A stretch of DNA of 64,000 nt from an uncultured Paludibaculum sp. (GTDB lineage Bacteria; Acidobacteriota; Terriglobia; Bryobacterales; Bryobacteraceae), in the NCBI RefSeq assembly GCF_963665245.1, contig NZ_OY762267.1, forward strand, positions 868,001-932,000, in the 5' to 3' direction. The position numbers were made by a program, and so were the translations under genes. The notes beneath the pieces are model-generated. The model worked only from the letters and a program-made list of their open reading frames with translations, was not told the origin of the DNA and searched no databases. Each line of letters begins with the position of its first letter. The first letter of the stretch is position 1. Positions 60,499 to 64,000 of this stretch are shown piece by piece.

Positions 60499-63024
60499 AT
60501 GCCCTGCCATACCAGGTCCTTCTTCTGGCGCCGATGCCATCTTCTACTCATGTGCTCCGTCTTGCTCGGAGCGGCAAGCGGCGCGTCGCCATCGGCAGCC
60601 AATGCCGAAGCCCGCCAGTGGTCCGCCGCAAAATTCCTGGGACAGGCCGACACACGGCCCAACCTGGCCCAGTTGATCGCGCACACGAAATCGGGCCGTT
60701 TCGATCGCAACCTGCGTGGGGGCCGCGTCTTCTCCATCGCCGGCAAACAGTTCACCCGCGGCCTCGCCATGCCCTCGCCCGGTGACATTACCGTGCAATT
60801 GGCCGCGCCGGCCCGGTCGTTCGACGCCGTGGCCGGTGTGGACAGCAACGATCTGGGCTACTACGACAACGCGGGCCGCGGCAGCGTGGTGGCCGCGATT
60901 GAAGTCGGTGGCCGCGAACCGTTCCGCTCGGGCGTCCTGCGGGAAGGCCTGCCAGGCACTGCCGTCCATGTCGACCTGGGCGGCGCCTCTGAGTTCCGCC
61001 TCAAGCTATCCGCTGTCGGAGAGCGCCCCAAGACCTACCAGGCCGAATGGGACCAATTGGATTGGGCCGATGCCCGCGTCACCATGGCCGATGGATCCGT
61101 CGTCTGGCTGGCGGACCTGCCCGCCGGTCCGCTTCCGGCCCCATATGCGCCCGGCCCTCCTTTCTCATTTCGCTATGGAGGGCGCGAATCGGCGGAGTTC
61201 CTCGCGCAATGGAAGACGGAACGCACAAGCCGCCCCCTGGACGCGCAAAGGACCCAGTCACGCGTCTCCTACACGGACCCCGCCAGTGGACTGCAAGTTC
61301 GAGTGGACGCCGTCACTTACCTCGACTACCCGACCGTGGAGTGGACGGTTTACTTCAAGAACACAGGCACCGCTCCGACACCGATCCTCGAGAACATTCA
61401 ATCCATCGACACCGAGCTGGAGCGACCGCCGGAGGGTGAGTTCCGGCTCCATCACAGTATCGGAAGCCCCAACTCCACCACTGATTTCCAGCCGCTGGAA
61501 ACGGTCCTGGCGCCGTCGGCCCGCAAGACCTTCGTGGCCAAAGGCGGACGCCCCACCGACGCGGATCTAGCAAACTTCAACGTCGAATGGGCCGGCGGCG
61601 GAGCGATTGTTGCCGTAGGTTGGCCGGCACAATGGTCGGCGGAGTTCCAGCGGGACAAGGCCACGCGTCTACGCATCAAGAGCGGCCAGGAAATCACGCA
61701 CCTCCGCCTGCTGCCGGGCGAGGAGATCAGAACGCCGCTCATCGTACTGCAGTTCTGGCGCGGTGGCGATTGGATCGACGCCCAGAACGTCTGGCGGCGG
61801 TGGATGCTCGCATACAACCTGCCGCGGCCCGGCGGCCAATTGCCCCCTCCGATGCTGTCGAGCGGCAGTGCCCGGCAGACCGTCGAGATGCAGGAGGCCA
61901 CCGAGGCCAATCAACTCCAGTACCTGAAACACACCCTGGACGCGGGCCTGAAGCTCGACTACTGGTGGATGGACGCCGGCTGGTATCCCTATCAGGTGGG
62001 CTGGTACAAAACCGGCACCTGGGAGGTCGATCCCACCCGCTTCCCCAACGGCTTCGTACCCATCGCGAAAGCCGCGCATGAACGCGGCGTGAAGCTCATC
62101 GTCTGGTTCGAACCCGAGCGCGTCACCGACGGCACCTGGCTGCAGCAGAACCATCCGGAGTGGCTGCTGGGCCCAGCCGGAAAGGACAAGCTGCTGAACC
62201 TGGGCAATCCCGAAGCCCTGCGTTGGGTGACGGAGCATGTCAGCGACCTGATTCGCACACAAGGCATCGATCTCTACCGCCAGGACTTCAACTTCGAACC
62301 GCTGAAGCTGTGGCGCGGCGCCGACACCGAAGACCGCCAGGGCATCACCGAGAACAAGTACGTCGTCGGCTACCTGGCCTATCTGGATGAACTCCACCGC
62401 CGGTTTCCCTCGATGCTGATGGACAACTGCGCCTCGGGCGGACGCCGCGACGACCTCGAAACCTTGCGCCGCGCCGTGCCCCTGTGGCGTAGCGACTACG
62501 CCTACGATCCGGATCCGATGCAGCAGTTCACCTACGGCATGGCCCTGTGGATTCCCTACTTCGGCACCGCGTTCAACTCGCTGGACCCGTACATCTTCCG
62601 CAGCCAGATGACTCCGGCACTGGGCATTGGCATGGTGGCGGAGCGCTACGACAACGGCCTTCCACGCATGAAGGCGCTGCTCGCGCAGTGGCGCCGCATA
62701 TCGGAATTCTACTCAGCGGACTTCTACCCGTTGACGCCTTATGCCGTCGCGAAATCGGACTGGCTCGCCTGGCAGTTCCACAAGCCGGAATCCGGCGCGG
62801 GCGCCATCCAGGCATTCCGGCGCGCGGACAATTCGTTCGAACTGGCGAAGTTCCGTCTACGCGGCTTGGAGGCCGGCGGTCGCTACAAGGTCACCGATCT
62901 GGACACCGAGCAGTCCTCTGTCCACAACGGGCGCGAACTGATGGAGGCAGGCCTGCCCGTCACCATCAGCACGCGCCCAGGCTCGGTCCTGCTGGTCTAC
63001 GAGAAGCTGCCAGCCACGCGCTAA
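60499..63024 (+). CDS. Secreted alpha-galactosidase (GH36) with NPCBM domain
   Basis: An 841-residue enzyme: signal peptide, NPCBM-type carbohydrate-binding module (about residues 45-185), then a GH36 barrel. Nucleophile Asp596 in YRQDFNF and acid/base Asp666 in WRSDYAYDP, with DNCASGGRRDD and KLIVWFEPERV as supporting motifs. It should hydrolyse terminal alpha-galactosyl residues. ATG 60499 is preceded by GGAAG. Its neighbours are also polysaccharide-related. Confidence 0.9.
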   Translation: MPCHTRSFFWRRCHLLLMCSVLLGAASGASPSAANAEARQWSAAKFLGQADTRPNLAQLIAHTKSGRFDRNLRGGRVFSIAGKQFTRGLAMPSPGDITVQLAAPARSFDAVAGVDSNDLGYYDNAGRGSVVAAIEVGGREPFRSGVLREGLPGTAVHVDLGGASEFRLKLSAVGERPKTYQAEWDQLDWADARVTMADGSVVWLADLPAGPLPAPYAPGPPFSFRYGGRESAEFLAQWKTERTSRPLDAQRTQSRVSYTDPASGLQVRVDAVTYLDYPTVEWTVYFKNTGTAPTPILENIQSIDTELERPPEGEFRLHHSIGSPNSTTDFQPLETVLAPSARKTFVAKGGRPTDADLANFNVEWAGGGAIVAVGWPAQWSAEFQRDKATRLRIKSGQEITHLRLLPGEEIRTPLIVLQFWRGGDWIDAQNVWRRWMLAYNLPRPGGQLPPPMLSSGSARQTVEMQEATEANQLQYLKHTLDAGLKLDYWWMDAGWYPYQVGWYKTGTWEVDPTRFPNGFVPIAKAAHERGVKLIVWFEPERVTDGTWLQQNHPEWLLGPAGKDKLLNLGNPEALRWVTEHVSDLIRTQGIDLYRQDFNFEPLKLWRGADTEDRQGITENKYVVGYLAYLDELHRRFPSMLMDNCASGGRRDDLETLRRAVPLWRSDYAYDPDPMQQFTYGMALWIPYFGTAFNSLDPYIFRSQMTPALGIGMVAERYDNGLPRMKALLAQWRRISEFYSADFYPLTPYAVAKSDWLAWQFHKPESGAGAIQAFRRADNSFELAKFRLRGLEAGGRYKVTDLDTEQSSVHNGRELMEAGLPVTISTRPGSVLLVYEKLPATR

Positions 63025-63038
63025 CCCAGCACACGCCG

Positions 63039-64000
63039 TCACCAGAGTTGGATCCTGCGTTCTCCCTGACCCGGGCTCTCGAAGGGCCCGGGCGAAGGCT
63101 TGGCAGCGTTGCGCGGCTTGCCGGCAAAGTCCGCGTCCAGCACCAGGGCCGAACCGTCGGCATTCTCATAGGCGGCATTCGGAATCTTCGCCCTACCCAG
63201 CAAGCCGGTCGTCACACGCTGCGTCGCCGCACGCTCCAACTCCGGTCCGAAACGGACAACGAGATACCCGTGACCGCCCTCCTCCACGATCGCCGGCTTG
63301 GGATCAACGTTGTCGACAACTGGCTCGGATTCGCGCCCATAGGGCCGCGCTCCGCGATAGTAGACGTTCCCGCCAGCCTGCAGCGGCGCTTCCCGCGTAT
63401 CGTAAACCCAAAGCCCGTAGCCGTCGAAGCGGCGCGTCGCCACCGGACTGCCGCTCGCGGCCTGGGCGGGCTGTGGTCCGCCGATCACGATGTTGTTGTA
63501 GAAACGGTCGTCTCCGCCTTTGATATTGCTCAGTCCGGCCAATGCCGTCGAATGCGCCCGGTGGTAAGGCGTCGAGCGGTTCAGCTCCGGACTACTGCTG
63601 ATGCGGCCCGCCATCAGATTGTGTGCGTACGCCCCGCCTTCCGACCAGTCCCGCAGGCTGATGTCCGACAGCAGCACATTGTTGTCCACCACAAACGGCC
63701 CATGATCCACTTCCACGAAGATGTCATCCGTGGTGTTGTCGTAGAAGAGATTGCCGGTGACCCGCGTACCCTGGGCCATCCAGTCGAGCCACAGTCCGCG
63801 GCCGGCATTGTGGATGCGGTTGCTTCTGATTACGACGTCGATCGCCGCATGCAGCTTGATGCCGCCCATCTCCGCGCCCGTGAACTGCCGCTTGGCCCAA
63901 ACGTTGTAGATGTGGTTGTTGAGAATCTGGCTGTAAACCGCGCCCAGACTGCCGGCAATCCCCGCCTGTTCACAATTGAAGATCGTGTTGTTCCGGACAA
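63039..64000 (-). CDS. Right-handed beta-helix protein (5' end beyond window)
   Basis: The frame runs open to base 64000, so the start lies outside. At least 320 residues with beta-helix repeats: NNTIFN, QILNNHIYNVW, DVVIRSNRIHNAGRG, GNLFYDNTTDDIF, VDNNVLLSDISL. Asn ladders are clear. Such proteins are often polysaccharide lyases, glycosidases or surface proteins. Faces the alpha-galactosidase across 14 bases. Confidence 0.8.
   Translation of the reverse strand, partial: VRNNTIFNCEQAGIAGSLGAVYSQILNNHIYNVWAKRQFTGAEMGGIKLHAAIDVVIRSNRIHNAGRGLWLDWMAQGTRVTGNLFYDNTTDDIFVEVDHGPFVVDNNVLLSDISLRDWSEGGAYAHNLMAGRISSSPELNRSTPYHRAHSTALAGLSNIKGGDDRFYNNIVIGGPQPAQAASGSPVATRRFDGYGLWVYDTREAPLQAGGNVYYRGARPYGRESEPVVDNVDPKPAIVEEGGHGYLVVRFGPELERAATQRVTTGLLGRAKIPNAAYENADGSALVLDADFAGKPRNAAKPSPGPFESPGQGERRIQLW

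Noticed and set aside
1..64000. CRISPR array, rRNA, or retron-like element
   Set aside because: No regularly spaced repeats, no rRNA, and no reverse transcriptase or associated small RNA structure was seen in the window.

Overview
The window joins the right-hand part of an integrated tailed phage (1 to about 24,361) to chromosome of an Acidobacteria-type host. The host assignment rests on families typical of that phylum, especially the Bryobacterales/Solibacter group: a TIGR03435 protein (41386-42240), a VWFA-related Acidobacterial protein (45316-47412), an ADOP-type duplicated permease paired with a PadR regulator (48254-51269), Oar-like TonB-dependent receptors, and many CarboxypepD_reg-like domains. 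It is a judgement from protein families; there is no rRNA here.

Phage, 1-21,575 (+ strand): tail genes of a long, non-contractile-tailed (siphovirus) phage in the usual order. These are a tail-completion protein, neck/tail proteins, tail tube, tail-assembly chaperone with a likely -1 frameshift extension, an 1101-residue tape measure, a gpM-like protein, a protein of unknown function, a 1346-residue tail-tip protein that appears to fuse a lambda gpL-like cysteine cluster to a hub, and a 1431-residue fibre. A calcineurin-like phosphoesterase and an SPFH/band-7 protein follow. A lysis and envelope cassette comes next: a T4-type lysozyme, a second NNPGN-type lysozyme-like protein, three small membrane proteins and two secreted proteins.

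Phage, 21,580-24,192 (- strand): five small genes, among them a SprT-like zinc metalloprotease and a DnaJ-type zinc-ribbon protein. They are served by two promoters that share a 20-of-22-base block. The phage ends in the 3' half of a tRNA-Thr(UGU) gene (24,312-24,361), the duplicated attachment-site arm. The phage integrase, repressor, replication and head genes are not in the window.

Host side of the att site, 24,404-33,449: first a catalytically dead C-terminal stub of a tyrosine recombinase, left by an older integration at the same tRNA. Then an overlapping - strand operon: MFS transporter, N-acetylneuraminate lyase (nanA), secreted glycosidase-like protein and TonB-dependent receptor, with a GntR/FadR regulator and a divergent alpha/beta hydrolase sharing an unusually compact, mirror-symmetric promoter. 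This reads as a sialic-acid (or similar keto-acid sugar) uptake and cleavage locus, possibly an island.

33,669-64,000: host chromosome with secreted carbohydrate-active enzymes (GH29 fucosidase, ThuA-like protein, GH36 alpha-galactosidase, right-handed beta-helix protein), an IS1634/IS4-type insertion sequence (37,007-38,958) that landed 15 bases upstream of a histidine kinase/response-regulator operon, a TIGR03435/TonB/VWFA block, an MBL hydrolase, the ADOP-PadR pair, an M43-like metalloprotease, a TetR regulator with matching operators before itself and an oxidoreductase pair, a CAP-domain protein, an esterase, and two coupled multi-domain surface proteins. The overall picture is a soil-type polysaccharide/glycan degrader.
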